This document shows, one piece after another, positions 43,171 through 52,294 of a stretch of 60,874 nt of DNA. Origin of the DNA: Oscillospiraceae bacterium (GTDB lineage: Bacteria > Bacillota > Clostridia > Oscillospirales > Acutalibacteraceae); contig CADABX010000025.1 of the NCBI GenBank assembly GCA_902786285.1, forward strand, positions 1-60,874, given 5' to 3'. Positions within the stretch are counted from its first letter, which is position 1, and every line of letters starts with the position of its first letter. The notes beneath the pieces were generated by a model. That model saw nothing but the letters and a program-made list of their open reading frames with translations. It did no database searches and was not told where the DNA came from. The position numbers and the translations under genes were made by a program.

Positions 43171-44304
43171 ATGAGACCCACAGCCCGTAAAATCACAGTC
43201 TATGTTTTGTTTGCCCTGACCCTGGTTTCCCTGTGCTTCCCCGTGTTTTCTCCATCCCTGCAGGCGACGGCCGCTGACGAAACACCGTATGTATCCATCA
43301 GCGCAAGCAGCATCGAAGTGCCGCTTTTGCAGTCTGTGCAGCTTTCTGCCGAAGTGCAAAACGTGAACGGTTCGCCGTCGTTCCAATGGAAAAGCAGCGA
43401 TCCGCTGAAGGCGGCGGTGGACCGCAGCGGAAAGGTGACCGGTCTTGCCGTCGGCAAAGTGACCGTCACCGTGACCGCAAAGGTAGACGGTCTGACGCTG
43501 ACCGATGATATCGAGCTGTATGTGGTGCGCCGCAGCAACGGCATCCGTGACTTTTTAAAGAACCGTCAGGTTCTCTCTTACAAATACAGCTATCAGGACG
43601 ACTACTACTACGCCAACGACAAGCAAAGCTGGCAAAAGGCGATGGGCTTTTCCAAGTTCTATGATCTGGTCGCGCCGTATGCGCTGCTGGAAACGGACTA
43701 TCTGCGCGTCAAGTTTCCGTATGGCGGCAAGGATTATATGATCCAGTTCTGGAAAGGGCAGTACGGCCTGCTGTTTTACGGCAGCGAAATCGGCATCTAT
43801 ACCAAAAAGCATTCAGACAAAGCCGACGGCACGTTCACCCTTTACAAATGCGCCTCAAAGGACGACTTCCTCAACATGGACATGACGCTGTATCACGACA
43901 CCACGGGCTTCGGCACCTATGAACGGCAGTTTACCCGGCCGTATGACAGCTACTGGTGGTGCACCGGCTTCAAGGCCGGCCATCTTCGGGTGGAGGAGCC
44001 GGCGCGCGAACTGCGTGTGGAAAGCCGCATCACGCTCAAGGATGACGAGATGGCAACGCAATTTTGCAGCGCGCTCGAACAGTGCGGCCTGACGCAAGTA
44101 AATGAGGGCAGCATCGGCGTCGACCAGTTCCGGCGCGAAGACAACGACGTGCGTCTGGTGTGGCAAAATCTGTCCCACGCCGAAACCACCATGCCGGTCA
44201 AGATCGTGGCCGGCGCCAATGTGCTGGCGTTCTTTATGGGGCCGCTCGCATTTTTGTCAACGCTGCTGCTCGACCTCGGGCTTTTGGCGCTTGTAAAAGC
44301 ATAA
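43171..44304 (+). CDS. Secreted Ig-like plus DUF4474 protein
   Basis: 378 residues. A signal peptide (to about residue 35, LQATAAD) precedes a Big_2-type Ig domain (VQLSAEVQNVNGSPSFQWKSSDPLKAAVDRSGKVTGLAVGKVTVTVTA) and a DUF4474 domain (YDLVAPYALLETDYLRVKFPYGGKDYMIQFWKGQYGLLFYGSEIGIYTK). A C-terminal hydrophobic helix (VLAFFMGPLAFLSTLLLDLGLLALV) could hold it in the membrane. AGGAGGAG stands five bases before ATG 43171; the earlier in-frame ATG at 43135 has no site. Function unknown. It closes the operon begun by the lipase-like gene. Confidence 0.8.
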   Translation: MRPTARKITVYVLFALTLVSLCFPVFSPSLQATAADETPYVSISASSIEVPLLQSVQLSAEVQNVNGSPSFQWKSSDPLKAAVDRSGKVTGLAVGKVTVTVTAKVDGLTLTDDIELYVVRRSNGIRDFLKNRQVLSYKYSYQDDYYYANDKQSWQKAMGFSKFYDLVAPYALLETDYLRVKFPYGGKDYMIQFWKGQYGLLFYGSEIGIYTKKHSDKADGTFTLYKCASKDDFLNMDMTLYHDTTGFGTYERQFTRPYDSYWWCTGFKAGHLRVEEPARELRVESRITLKDDEMATQFCSALEQCGLTQVNEGSIGVDQFRREDNDVRLVWQNLSHAETTMPVKIVAGANVLAFFMGPLAFLSTLLLDLGLLALVKA

Positions 44305-44319
44305 AACAAAAAGAACCCG

Positions 44320-44356
44320 TCTGCCGCTCGCGCGTTTGCATGAGCGGCAGCTTTTT
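44320..44356 (+). terminator. terminator of the DUF4474 gene
   Basis: CTGCCGCTC (44321-44329) pairs with GAGCGGCAG (44342-44350) and is followed by CTTTTT. Confidence 0.8.
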
Positions 44357-44372
44357 CTATACACTTCACCCC

Positions 44373-44404
44373 TTAATCCCTTAATCCCTTAATCCCTTAA
44401 TCCC
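44373..44404. repeat. TTAATCCC octamer tandem repeat
   Basis: Four perfect 8-bp units in a row, just upstream of the spoIVA promoter. Confidence 0.85.
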
Positions 44405-44410
44405 TTCCAT

Positions 44411-44440
44411 TCATATTCCCGCCCGCTGCCGCATAGCTAT
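44411..44440 (+). promoter_or_regulatory. sigma-E-type promoter of spoIVA
   Basis: TCATATT (44411-44417), 14-bp spacer, CATAGCTAT (44432-44440). This fits the mother-cell sigma-E pattern (ATATT, N14-15, CATACAnT); B. subtilis spoIVA is known to be sigma-E dependent. Confidence 0.6.
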
Positions 44441-44475
44441 TAGCAACAATCAAAATGCCAGGCGGAGGAATGTGT

Positions 44476-45951
44476 ATGTCAGAGCCAATTTATCAGTCGA
44501 TTGCGACACGAACCCAGGGAGATATCTATATCGGCGTGGTCGGTCCGGTGCGGACCGGCAAATCCTCGTTTATCAAACGGTTTATGGACGTGCTGGTCTT
44601 GCCGCATATGGAGGACACGGCCAAAAAGGAGCGCGCCCTCGACGAGCTGCCGCAGTCGGCGTCGGGCAAAACGATCATGACCACGGAGCCGAAGTTCATT
44701 CCGGAGGAGGCGGCGGTCGTGTCGCTCGATCCGGGCACCAGGCCCCGGGTGCGGCTGATCGACTGTGTGGGTTATATCGTGCCGAGCAGTATCGGCTATA
44801 TTGAAAACGAGCAGCCGCGCATGGTGAAAACGCCGTGGTTCGACAAGGAGATCCCGTTCAACATGGCGGCGGAGATCGGCACGCAAAAGGTGATTGCGGA
44901 GCATTCCACCATCGGCCTTGTCGTCACAAGCGACGGCTCGTTCGGCGAGATCCCGCGCGAAGAATACGCCGAAGCGGAGCGCCGGGTGATCGAGGAGCTG
45001 CAAACGATCGACAAACCGTTCGTCGTGCTGCTCAATTCCGCCCATCCGCAGGCTGCGGCGACCCAAACGCTCGCTGCCGAGCTGCAAAACCGCTACGGCA
45101 CGCCGGTGCTCCCAGTGGACTGCACGGCGCTGACTGAGCCGCAGATCGTCGAAATTTTACAAACGCTGCTGTATACATTTCCGCTTTGCGAGCTGCGTCT
45201 TTCCTTTGCGCCGTGGCTGTTGCAGCTTCCGAAGACCCATCCGCTGCGCCAATCGTTTCTGGACGGGATCCGCGCGGCTGCGAAGACGTTGCGGCAGGTG
45301 CGCGATGTGGAACCGTTTTTGCGCGCGCTCGGCGCGCTCCCGCAGGTAACGGCCGCGGCAACGGTCAGCACCGATCTTGCAACCGGCAGCGTCAGCGCGT
45401 CGCTGCAGCTGGAACCGGCGCTGTTTTATCAGGTGCTCTCCGAACAGACCGGCCTCACGGTGCAAAACGACGCGCAGCTTTTGTCCTGCGTCAGAACGCT
45501 GACCGAAACCAAACGCGAATACGACCGCTTCCGTGCCGCGCTCGACGATGTGGAACGTGAGGGCTACGGCATCGTGCTGCCGACCATGGAGGAACTGACG
45601 CTCGAAGAGCCCGAGATTATGAAGCAGGGCGGCCGCTACGGCGTGCGGCTCAAGGCGAGCGCGCCGTCGATCCATATGATGAAGGCAAACATCACCACGC
45701 AGGTCGCGCCGATCGTGGGCAGTGAAAGCCAGTCGGAGGAGCTGATCATGTATCTGCTCAAGGAGTTCGAGGAGGATCCGCAGAAGATCTGGCACTCCGA
45801 TATTTTCGGCAAAAAGCTGAGCGCGCTGGTCAATGAGGGTCTGCACAACAAGCTGTATAAGATGCCGGCAGAGGCGCGCCGCAAGCTGCAGGAAACGCTC
45901 GAACGTGTGATCAATGAGGGCTGCAGCGGATTGATCTGTATTATTCTTTAA
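44476..45951 (+). CDS. spoIVA: Stage IV sporulation protein A (spore coat basement ATPase)
   Basis: 491 residues, the same length as B. subtilis SpoIVA. The Walker A motif GPVRTGKS lies at residues 23-30, with IKRFMDVLVLPHMED after it; LIDCVGYIVP is the Walker B region. The C-terminal third (VGSESQSEELIMYLLKEFEEDP to GCSGLICIIL) is the conserved end that anchors the protein at the forespore membrane. It polymerises with ATP hydrolysis as the base layer of the spore coat. GGAGGA stands eight bases before ATG 44476, preferred over two upstream ATGs. A sigma-E-type promoter precedes it. Confidence 0.97.
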   Translation: MSEPIYQSIATRTQGDIYIGVVGPVRTGKSSFIKRFMDVLVLPHMEDTAKKERALDELPQSASGKTIMTTEPKFIPEEAAVVSLDPGTRPRVRLIDCVGYIVPSSIGYIENEQPRMVKTPWFDKEIPFNMAAEIGTQKVIAEHSTIGLVVTSDGSFGEIPREEYAEAERRVIEELQTIDKPFVVLLNSAHPQAAATQTLAAELQNRYGTPVLPVDCTALTEPQIVEILQTLLYTFPLCELRLSFAPWLLQLPKTHPLRQSFLDGIRAAAKTLRQVRDVEPFLRALGALPQVTAAATVSTDLATGSVSASLQLEPALFYQVLSEQTGLTVQNDAQLLSCVRTLTETKREYDRFRAALDDVEREGYGIVLPTMEELTLEEPEIMKQGGRYGVRLKASAPSIHMMKANITTQVAPIVGSESQSEELIMYLLKEFEEDPQKIWHSDIFGKKLSALVNEGLHNKLYKMPAEARRKLQETLERVINEGCSGLICIIL

Positions 45952-45980
45952 GAAATCTGTGTACATTCGTTCATAAATTG

Positions 45981-46009
45981 TTGATTTTTCATTTACAATG
46001 TGCTAAGAT
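45981..46009 (+). promoter_or_regulatory. sigma-A promoter of the FAD oxidoreductase gene
   Basis: TTGATT (45981-45986), 17-bp spacer, TAAGAT (46004-46009), about 40 bases before the ATG. No terminator is evident after spoIVA. Confidence 0.5.
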
Positions 46010-46054
46010 ACAGGCAGGAGAAAATATGCGCGAGCGCGCAGGGGAGGAACCATC

Positions 46055-47380
46055 ATGGGAAACACGATCATCATCGCCGGCGGCGGCCACGGCGGCATTG
46101 CGCTGGGGTATCAGCTTGCAAAGCGCGGCTACGACGTTACCGTCTATGAAAAACACACCCGGGAAACCATGGGCTACGACTGGACGGACATCTTTGACAA
46201 AAAGGGCTTGTTCGCGGCCGAAATGGAGCTGCCCGCACCTGACAAGTTTTGTCTCAAGCAGGACATGACGTTCATCGGCCCGGGCGAAACGATCAAGCTG
46301 CAGCAGCATACCGATCCGGAAAAGCTCGAAATCCAGATGGAGCGCAAGGCGATCTATGACCATCTGATCTCCTATGCGGAAAACGCCGGCGTACGCTTTG
46401 TCTTTGACTGCGAGATCGAAGCGCCGATCCTGCTCGGCAGCCGCGTGGTCGGCATTCAGACGGCAGTGGGCGCCGTCTACGGCGATCTGATCGTGGACGC
46501 GTGCGGTATCCGCTCGCCCTTGCGTACCAAGCTGCCGGCCTATCTCGGGATCCAAAACGAGGTGCAGCCGTTTGAGCAGTTCTATGTTTACCGTGCGTTC
46601 TTCAATAAGGCGTGCGAGACGAAAGAGGATAAATTCAAGGTGCAGCTGCTGCGCGAGGGCAAGCTCGGCATCTGCTGGGTCGCCGCCGAGGAGGAACATA
46701 CCGATGTGCTGATCGGCAGGTTTGAACCGTTCGATCTTGCCGAAGTCGACCGCACACTGCAATCGCTGCGGCGCGACAATCCCGCCATCGGCGACACCGT
46801 TGTGCGCGGCGGACAGTTCGTCCATATCCCGGTGCGCCAGCCGCTCGGCATCCTTGTGGCGGACGGCTATGCCGCCATCGGGGACAGTGCGTTCATGACC
46901 GTGCCGATCATCGGCTCCGGCATCGCCAACAGCCTCAAAGCCTCGCATCTGCTGTGCGAAGCGATCGAAGCGGACAAGGACGGCGCCTTCAGCGCCTATA
47001 CGCTTTGGAAATATCAGTGCGATTTCTTTAAGGAGCTGGGCGCCGGCCTTGCGCCGCTGGCGTGCGTCAAGCTGCTTTTGACGCGGCTGGAACCGTCCGA
47101 CCTCGACTATATCTTTGAGACCGGCATCCTCAATGCGGACGATATGACCATCGACGCGGATTCCACGTCGCTCGGCGCGATTCTGGGCGGCATGAAGATG
47201 GAGGATCTCAAAATCAAGGCCGGGGGACTGGTCAAAAATCCCGCCGTTCTCAAAAAGATCCTGCGCATGGGCAAGGAGCTCGGCGTTGCAACGGCAGTCA
47301 CAGCCGCCATGCCGAAGGTCTATGATCCCGAAAAGGTGCTGCGCTGGGTCAAAAACTACAATGCCTGCTTCAAACATTAA
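46055..47380 (+). CDS. FAD-dependent oxidoreductase, monooxygenase/geranylgeranyl-reductase-like (paralogue 1)
   Basis: 441 residues. The Rossmann dinucleotide site IIIAGGGHGGIALGYQLAKRGYDVTVYEK (GxGxxG) starts at residue 5, and GYAAIGDSAFMTVPIIGSGIANSLKASHLL near 270-300 is the second FAD contact (GD motif) of the para-hydroxybenzoate hydroxylase fold. No signal peptide is seen. Substrate unknown; related proteins reduce isoprenoid lipids or hydroxylate aromatics. GGGAGG lies before the ATG. A clearly related gene starts at 59949 with the same AGxGHGG and GDSAxMTVP blocks, so the window holds two paralogues. Confidence 0.8.
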   Translation: MGNTIIIAGGGHGGIALGYQLAKRGYDVTVYEKHTRETMGYDWTDIFDKKGLFAAEMELPAPDKFCLKQDMTFIGPGETIKLQQHTDPEKLEIQMERKAIYDHLISYAENAGVRFVFDCEIEAPILLGSRVVGIQTAVGAVYGDLIVDACGIRSPLRTKLPAYLGIQNEVQPFEQFYVYRAFFNKACETKEDKFKVQLLREGKLGICWVAAEEEHTDVLIGRFEPFDLAEVDRTLQSLRRDNPAIGDTVVRGGQFVHIPVRQPLGILVADGYAAIGDSAFMTVPIIGSGIANSLKASHLLCEAIEADKDGAFSAYTLWKYQCDFFKELGAGLAPLACVKLLLTRLEPSDLDYIFETGILNADDMTIDADSTSLGAILGGMKMEDLKIKAGGLVKNPAVLKKILRMGKELGVATAVTAAMPKVYDPEKVLRWVKNYNACFKH

Positions 47381-47391
47381 ACGCCAGATCA

Positions 47392-47418
47392 TCGCCGGCC
47401 TTTTGCGCCGGCTTTTTT
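47392..47418 (+). terminator. terminator of FAD oxidoreductase 1
   Basis: GCCGGC pairs with GCCGGC around TTTTGC and is followed by TTTTTT, 12 bases after the stop codon. Confidence 0.75.
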
Positions 47419-47537
47419 CTTTGTGAAAAATCCCGGTGCACCCGGTTGTGTTACCGGTGAAAGGAGACGCTTTTCACAGCCGCACTCGGAAATTAAGCCC
47501 TGTTTAAAGTGACGGTGCTATCCTTTTGGATGGTGAA

Positions 47538-47618
47538 TTTGCACATGGTGCACAAAAATTTGTGTGCCCGGCGGCGGGTTCAGCGGTTTGCGGGCACTTT
47601 ATTGTGATTTTACACAAT
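47538..47618. promoter_or_regulatory. cluster of inverted repeats upstream of the CdaR-like gene
   Basis: TTTGCAC-ATG-GTGCACAAA (47538-47556), an overlapping imperfect palindrome at 47547-47568, a long-loop GTGCCCG/CGGGCAC pair (47564-47597) and ATTGTG-N6-CACAAT (47601-47618). All share TTGTG/CACAA words. They may be operator sites. The rest of the 47419-47840 spacer is AT-rich and has no gene. Confidence 0.35.
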
Positions 47619-47733
47619 GGTAACTTGACGAAAAAAATGCAGGTTTTCCCCATTAAAAATGCTGTATCTCACAAAAAAAGCAGCTCTCATAAAAAATTTT
47701 TGAAAAAATACCTAAAAAGTTTGCGGATTTATA

Positions 47734-47762
47734 TTGCAAAATGCCGATAATTTGTGTAAAAT
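47734..47762 (+). promoter_or_regulatory. probable sigma-A promoter of the CdaR-like gene
   Basis: TTGCAA (47734-47739), 17-bp spacer, TAAAAT (47757-47762), about 80 bases before the ATG. Confidence 0.5.
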
Positions 47763-47840
47763 GGTAAAAGTGACGATAGTCAATTTGTCTAAATCCATCG
47801 TTACACGGGCAAACGAATCCATATAAGGAGGACATGCAGT

Positions 47841-48926
47841 ATGTCTAACAGACTTTTTCAGGGCATCATCCATCAGATGAAGGACGCGATCGACCGTACC
47901 ATCGGTGTGGTGGATGCGAGCGGCACCATCATTTGCTGCAGCGATCTGCGCAAGATCGGCGAAGCCGACGGCGTCAATATCCGCGAGGAGCTTTCGTCGT
48001 TTGAAGCGAAGGTTGTCGGCGGCAAGACGTATATGGCCATCGGCGTGCAGATGCATCCGGATTCTGCCGTGTTTGTCGACGGCGACGATGAGGCCGCGCT
48101 CAACTATGCGCGTCTGATCGCTGTGTCGCTCAACGGCATCAAACAGTACTATGACGAAAAATATGACCGCAACAACTTTATTAAAAACGTGATCCTCGAC
48201 AACATTCTGCCGGGCGATATCTATCTGAAGACCCGCGAGTTCGGCTTCAACAACGAAGTGCCGCGCTGTGTGCTGCTCATCCGCACCAAGGAACGCTCCG
48301 AGGTGCCGGTGAACGAATCGGTGCAAAAGCTCTTCCCGGACAAGCAAAAGGATCTTGTGATCAATATCAACGAAACGGACCTTGCGCTCGTCAAGGAGCT
48401 GCGTGCCGGCAACGACATGAAGGACCTCGAAAAGCTTGCGCGTTCCATCGTTGATACGCTGCATACGGAATACTATGTCAACGCCGTGATCGGCATCGGC
48501 TCGATCGTGATCGGCCTCAAGGATCTGCCGCGCTCGTTTAAGGAAGCGCAGATCGCGCTGGAGGTCGGCAAGGTGTTTGACACGGAAAAGATCATTGTGA
48601 CCTATGAAAATCTCGGCATCGCCCGTCTGATCTATCAGCTGCCGACCACGCTTTGCGAAATGTTTTTGCGTGAGATTTTCAAGAAGGGCTCCATTTCCGG
48701 CCTGGATCACGAAACGCTGTTCACCATCCAGAAATTCTTTGAAAACAACCTGAATGTCTCCGAAACGTCCAGAAAGCTGTTTGTCCACCGCAATACGCTG
48801 GTGTACCGGCTGGAAAAGATCAAAAAGCTCACAGGGCTGGATCTGCGCGAATTTGACGACGCGATCGTGTTCAAGGTGGCGCTCATGGTCAAAAAGTACC
48901 TCGACGCAAAACCGGTGAAGTATTGA
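47841..48926 (+). CDS. CdaR/PucR-type transcriptional regulator
   Basis: 361 residues. The N-terminal 130 residues form a sensory-type domain (IGVVDASGTIICCSDLRKIGEADG), the middle resembles the degenerate GGDEF-like domain of this group, and the C-terminal HTH_30 reads FFENNLNVSETSRKLFVHRNTLVYRLEKIKKLTGLDLREFDDAIVFKVALM. In CdaR itself this layout controls sugar-acid use. AAGGAGG precedes the ATG. It lies 51 bases upstream of ftsE in the same direction, without a terminator between, so it may be co-transcribed with the division genes. A long AT-rich upstream region with palindromes suggests regulated expression. Confidence 0.85.
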   Translation: MSNRLFQGIIHQMKDAIDRTIGVVDASGTIICCSDLRKIGEADGVNIREELSSFEAKVVGGKTYMAIGVQMHPDSAVFVDGDDEAALNYARLIAVSLNGIKQYYDEKYDRNNFIKNVILDNILPGDIYLKTREFGFNNEVPRCVLLIRTKERSEVPVNESVQKLFPDKQKDLVININETDLALVKELRAGNDMKDLEKLARSIVDTLHTEYYVNAVIGIGSIVIGLKDLPRSFKEAQIALEVGKVFDTEKIIVTYENLGIARLIYQLPTTLCEMFLREIFKKGSISGLDHETLFTIQKFFENNLNVSETSRKLFVHRNTLVYRLEKIKKLTGLDLREFDDAIVFKVALMVKKYLDAKPVKY

Positions 48927-48977
48927 TCGCTCTGTGTCGTATGGCAAAAACTTCTTTGATTTGAAAGTGATCTTACT

Positions 48978-49895
48978 ATGATTGAATTTAAAAATGTCAG
49001 TATGAAATACAAGACGAATTCCGTCCTTGCGCTCGACGATGTGTCTGTGCGGATCAACGACGGCGAGTTTGTCTTTATTGTCGGTGCGTCCGGCGCCGGC
49101 AAAAGCTCGTTTCTGAATGTCATCATGGGTCAGGAAAAGGTCGACACCGGCACCGTCATCGTCGGCCCGTACAATCTTTCGAAGATGCGTAAAAAGCAGC
49201 TGCCGTATCTGCGGCGTATGCTCGGCATCGTGTTTCAGGATTTCCGGCTGATCCCGAAGATGACAGTCTACGACAACGTGGCGTTTGCGCTGCGCGTGAT
49301 CGGTCTTGGCGAGCGCATCATCCGCAAGCGTGTGCGCTATGTGCTCAAGCTTGTCGATCTGTCCGCAAAGGCAAAGAATCTGCCCAACCAGCTTTCCACG
49401 GGCGAACGGCAGCGTGTGGCGATTGCGCGCGCGCTGGTCAACAACCCGAGCTATATCATTGCCGACGAGCCGACGGGCAATCTGGACCCGGTGCTGTCGG
49501 GCGAAATCATGAGTTTGTTCGACAAGATCAACGCCCTGGGCGCCACGGTCGTGGTCGTAACGCACGATCTTGAACTGGTGCATCAGTTCGATCACCGGAT
49601 TGTGACGATCGAAAACGGCAAGATCGTGTCGGATATGCCCTCGCGCGCCGAACAGAAAAAAGCAAAGGCCGAAGCGCTTGCCGCCCAGGTCCGCGAAAAG
49701 CAGGCGCAGGAGGCGGCGGAAAAACGCTTTGCCGAAATGAAAGCCGCCCAGGCGGCACAGGCGGCGATGGAAACCGCCGCGCAGGAAGGCGAATCAGCTG
49801 CTGCACAAGCTGAGCCCGACGCGGCCGCCGCACCGGAGGATCCCGGCTACGCGGAGCCGCAGACAGAACAGGAAGAAGGTGACGACAATGGCTAA
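48978..49895 (+). CDS. ftsE: Cell-division ABC transporter ATPase FtsE with C-terminal extension
   Basis: 305 residues, about 75 more than usual. Walker A GASGAGKSS starts near residue 36, the signature is LSTGERQR, Walker B is YIIADEPTGNLDP and the switch His is in VVVVTHD. From residue 228 on there is a charged, coiled-coil-like then acidic Ala/Glu/Pro tail, not part of the ABC fold. FtsE works with FtsX to drive peptidoglycan hydrolases during division or sporulation. The last eight bases overlap ftsX. No strong ribosome site lies before the ATG at 48978, which may mean coupling to the upstream regulator. Confidence 0.93.
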   Translation: MIEFKNVSMKYKTNSVLALDDVSVRINDGEFVFIVGASGAGKSSFLNVIMGQEKVDTGTVIVGPYNLSKMRKKQLPYLRRMLGIVFQDFRLIPKMTVYDNVAFALRVIGLGERIIRKRVRYVLKLVDLSAKAKNLPNQLSTGERQRVAIARALVNNPSYIIADEPTGNLDPVLSGEIMSLFDKINALGATVVVVTHDLELVHQFDHRIVTIENGKIVSDMPSRAEQKKAKAEALAAQVREKQAQEAAEKRFAEMKAAQAAQAAMETAAQEGESAAAQAEPDAAAAPEDPGYAEPQTEQEEGDDNG

Positions 49896-50844
49896 GGGAG
49901 ACAGAGCTGTGCGCAAAAAGAACCGCAACGGCGGTCTGAACACGACCTATCTGACCAAGATGGGTATCCGCAACGTCTTTACCAACGGTACCATGAGTCT
50001 GTCGTCCATCAGCGTGCTGACCGCGTGTCTGCTGCTGATCGGCGTTTCCTTCATCCTTGTCCAGAATATCCAGAAGCTGGTCAACGACGTTGAAAACCAG
50101 AACGTGGTCGTTGCCTTTGTCAAAGACGATATCGAACGCGGCGCCGTGGAGCAGGTCGGCAACGATCTGCGTGCCATCGAAAATGTTACGGACGTCGAAT
50201 ACGTTTCCAAGGAAGAGGGCTTCAACGAACAGCTTGATGAATTCGGTGTGGACCGCAATCTGCTCGAAGGCGTGATCGAAAACCCGCTGCCCGATTCCTT
50301 CCGCATCACGGTGAGCAATATCGATCTGTTTGATGAAACCCTCGTCCAGATCAAGGCGGTACCGAACGTCGATGTTGTGCGCGAAAGCCAGGAGCTGGTC
50401 AACCAGATCTCCACGCTGCAAAAGAGCATCACCGCCATCTGTATCGTGCTGGTGGTCGCCTTGATTCTGGTTTCGCTGTTCATCATCGCCAACACCATCC
50501 GCATCACCATGGCCTCGCGTAAGATCGACATTCAGGTGATGAAATCCGTGGGCGCCACCAACGCGTTTATCCGCTGGCCGTTTATGATCGAAGGCATTTT
50601 CATCGGCTTTATCTCCGGCTTGTTCGCCATGGGCCTGACCTATGTGCTGCAGATCACGGAGGGTGACGCGCTCTCGTCGTTGTTCGGGCTGTTCGGATCC
50701 AGCACATTTTCCATCTCGGATTATCTGCCGCTGTTTATCGCCGGCTATATCGTGCTGGGTATTTTGCTCGGCTCCTTCGGCAGCGTCATGAGTCTGCTGC
50801 GCTATCTGAAAAAAGAAGGCAGCGAATCCGCATTGAATTTATAA
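49888..50844 (+). CDS. ftsX: Cell-division protein FtsX
   Basis: 318 residues. One membrane helix near 35-60, a large extracytoplasmic loop (VENQNVVVAFVKDDIERGAVEQVGNDLRAIENVTDVEYVSKEEGF) and three C-terminal helices with TIRITMASRKIDIQVMKSVGATNAFIRWPFMIEGIFIGFISG, the conserved FtsX segment. The loop is where FtsX contacts its extracellular hydrolase partner. AGAAGG eight bases before ATG 49888 supports this start. It overlaps ftsE and is followed 50 bases later by two EnvC-like genes, the likely partners. Confidence 0.94.
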   Translation: MAKGDRAVRKKNRNGGLNTTYLTKMGIRNVFTNGTMSLSSISVLTACLLLIGVSFILVQNIQKLVNDVENQNVVVAFVKDDIERGAVEQVGNDLRAIENVTDVEYVSKEEGFNEQLDEFGVDRNLLEGVIENPLPDSFRITVSNIDLFDETLVQIKAVPNVDVVRESQELVNQISTLQKSITAICIVLVVALILVSLFIIANTIRITMASRKIDIQVMKSVGATNAFIRWPFMIEGIFIGFISGLFAMGLTYVLQITEGDALSSLFGLFGSSTFSISDYLPLFIAGYIVLGILLGSFGSVMSLLRYLKKEGSESALNL

Positions 50845-50894
50845 GTCAAGATGTAGTCCGGCGCGTTTTGCGTCGGCGGAAAGGAGCGAACACG

Positions 50895-52271
50895 ATGCAG
50901 AAACGAGCCGTTTCGGCGCTGTTATGCCTTGTTCTTCTTTTCACGGCGATCTGTTTTTACGCACCGCCGCGCGCTTCGGCGGCAACCAAGGCGGAACTGG
51001 AAGACCGCATCGATGAAATCGATAAGGAAATCGCCCAGAACAGAAGTAAGCTCAGCGAACTGAAAAACAAACAGGAAAAGCAGCAGGAATACCTCGACGC
51101 TTTGCAAACGCAGATCGACGCCAATCAGGAAAAGGCAAACGCGCTGCAGCAGCAGATCAACGCCATCGACGACGAGATCGCCGTGTTGGACAAAAAGATC
51201 AAAAAGCTGCGCGAAGAGATGCAAAAGCTGCAAACCGAAATCGATAAGCTCAACGAAAAAATTCGCGAAACCCGCGCCGAAATCGATGCTTCCAAGGGTG
51301 AGCTGTCGCAAAAGTTGCGCAACTCCTATGTCAATGGCAACGAATCCAACCTGAAGATTTTGATGGGTTCCTCTTCGCTCGCCAGCTTTTTGACCCATCT
51401 GGAAATGATGAAGCGTATGAGCGAAAACGACAAAAAGGCGATCGACCACTTCAAGAAGATCGTCCAGCAGCTCAAGGAAGCGCGCGCCGAGCTGCGCGAA
51501 AAGAAGCTTGCGCTCAAGGAAAAGAAAGACGCCGTTGCCGCAACGCGCAGCGAAAAGGTGGAGCGCAAAAACGAACTCAAGGCGAAGCAGGACGAATTCA
51601 AGAAGACCATCGCCAACCTTGAAAAGAACTACCGTGTCATCAATAACGTGATCGCCCAGCTCGACCGCGACGGTCAGGTATATCAGAACTATATTTCCAA
51701 GCTGCAGGCCGAACGCGTCGCAGCGGACAAAGAGATCGACGAGATCATCCGCAAGGCCGCTGAGGAGGCTGCCCGCAAAAAGGCGGAGGAAGAGGCGAGA
51801 TTGCGCGCCCAACAGCAACAGCAGGGCGGTACGGCAACGACCCAGCCGTCAACCACAACGTCCTCCGGCGGTCCGTCCGGGTCCTTCGGCTATCCGGTCG
51901 GTGGCTCGACCTATATCTCCTCCGGCTACGGCAACCGCAGCGCATCGATCTCCGGCTGGTCCTTCCACGGCGGTATCGACATCACCGGCGGCAACATCTA
52001 CGGCCGACCGGTCTACGCCTCACGCGGCGGCACTGTCATCGCGGCCATCTGGAGCAGCTCCGGCTACGGCAACCATGTCATTATCGACCACGGCGACGGC
52101 TATACCACCGTATACGGCCACTGCTCGAGTCTTTCTGTTTCGACCGGCCAGACCGTGTCGAAGGGCCAGCAGATCGCCAACGTCGGTTCCACCGGCAACT
52201 CCACCGGCCCGCATCTGCATTTTGAGATCCGCAAGAACGGGGTCAAGGTCAATCCTGCCTCCTATCTGTAA
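50895..52271 (+). CDS. EnvC/PcsB-like coiled-coil M23 peptidase, copy 1
   Basis: 458 residues. A signal peptide (to about residue 32, ASA) precedes about 270 residues of coiled coil and a C-terminal M23 (LytM) domain. Both zinc motifs are present: HGGIDI near residue 358 and HLHFE near 440, so the peptidase should be active, unlike E. coli EnvC. A Thr/Ser-rich linker joins the parts. Position directly after ftsEX suggests that FtsEX controls it, as for PcsB and EnvC. AAGGAG stands eight bases before ATG 50895. It is a tandem paralogue of the next gene. Confidence 0.92.
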   Translation: MQKRAVSALLCLVLLFTAICFYAPPRASAATKAELEDRIDEIDKEIAQNRSKLSELKNKQEKQQEYLDALQTQIDANQEKANALQQQINAIDDEIAVLDKKIKKLREEMQKLQTEIDKLNEKIRETRAEIDASKGELSQKLRNSYVNGNESNLKILMGSSSLASFLTHLEMMKRMSENDKKAIDHFKKIVQQLKEARAELREKKLALKEKKDAVAATRSEKVERKNELKAKQDEFKKTIANLEKNYRVINNVIAQLDRDGQVYQNYISKLQAERVAADKEIDEIIRKAAEEAARKKAEEEARLRAQQQQQGGTATTQPSTTTSSGGPSGSFGYPVGGSTYISSGYGNRSASISGWSFHGGIDITGGNIYGRPVYASRGGTVIAAIWSSSGYGNHVIIDHGDGYTTVYGHCSSLSVSTGQTVSKGQQIANVGSTGNSTGPHLHFEIRKNGVKVNPASYL

Positions 52272-52294
52272 TTTTTAGCGAAGAAGGTTCCTAC

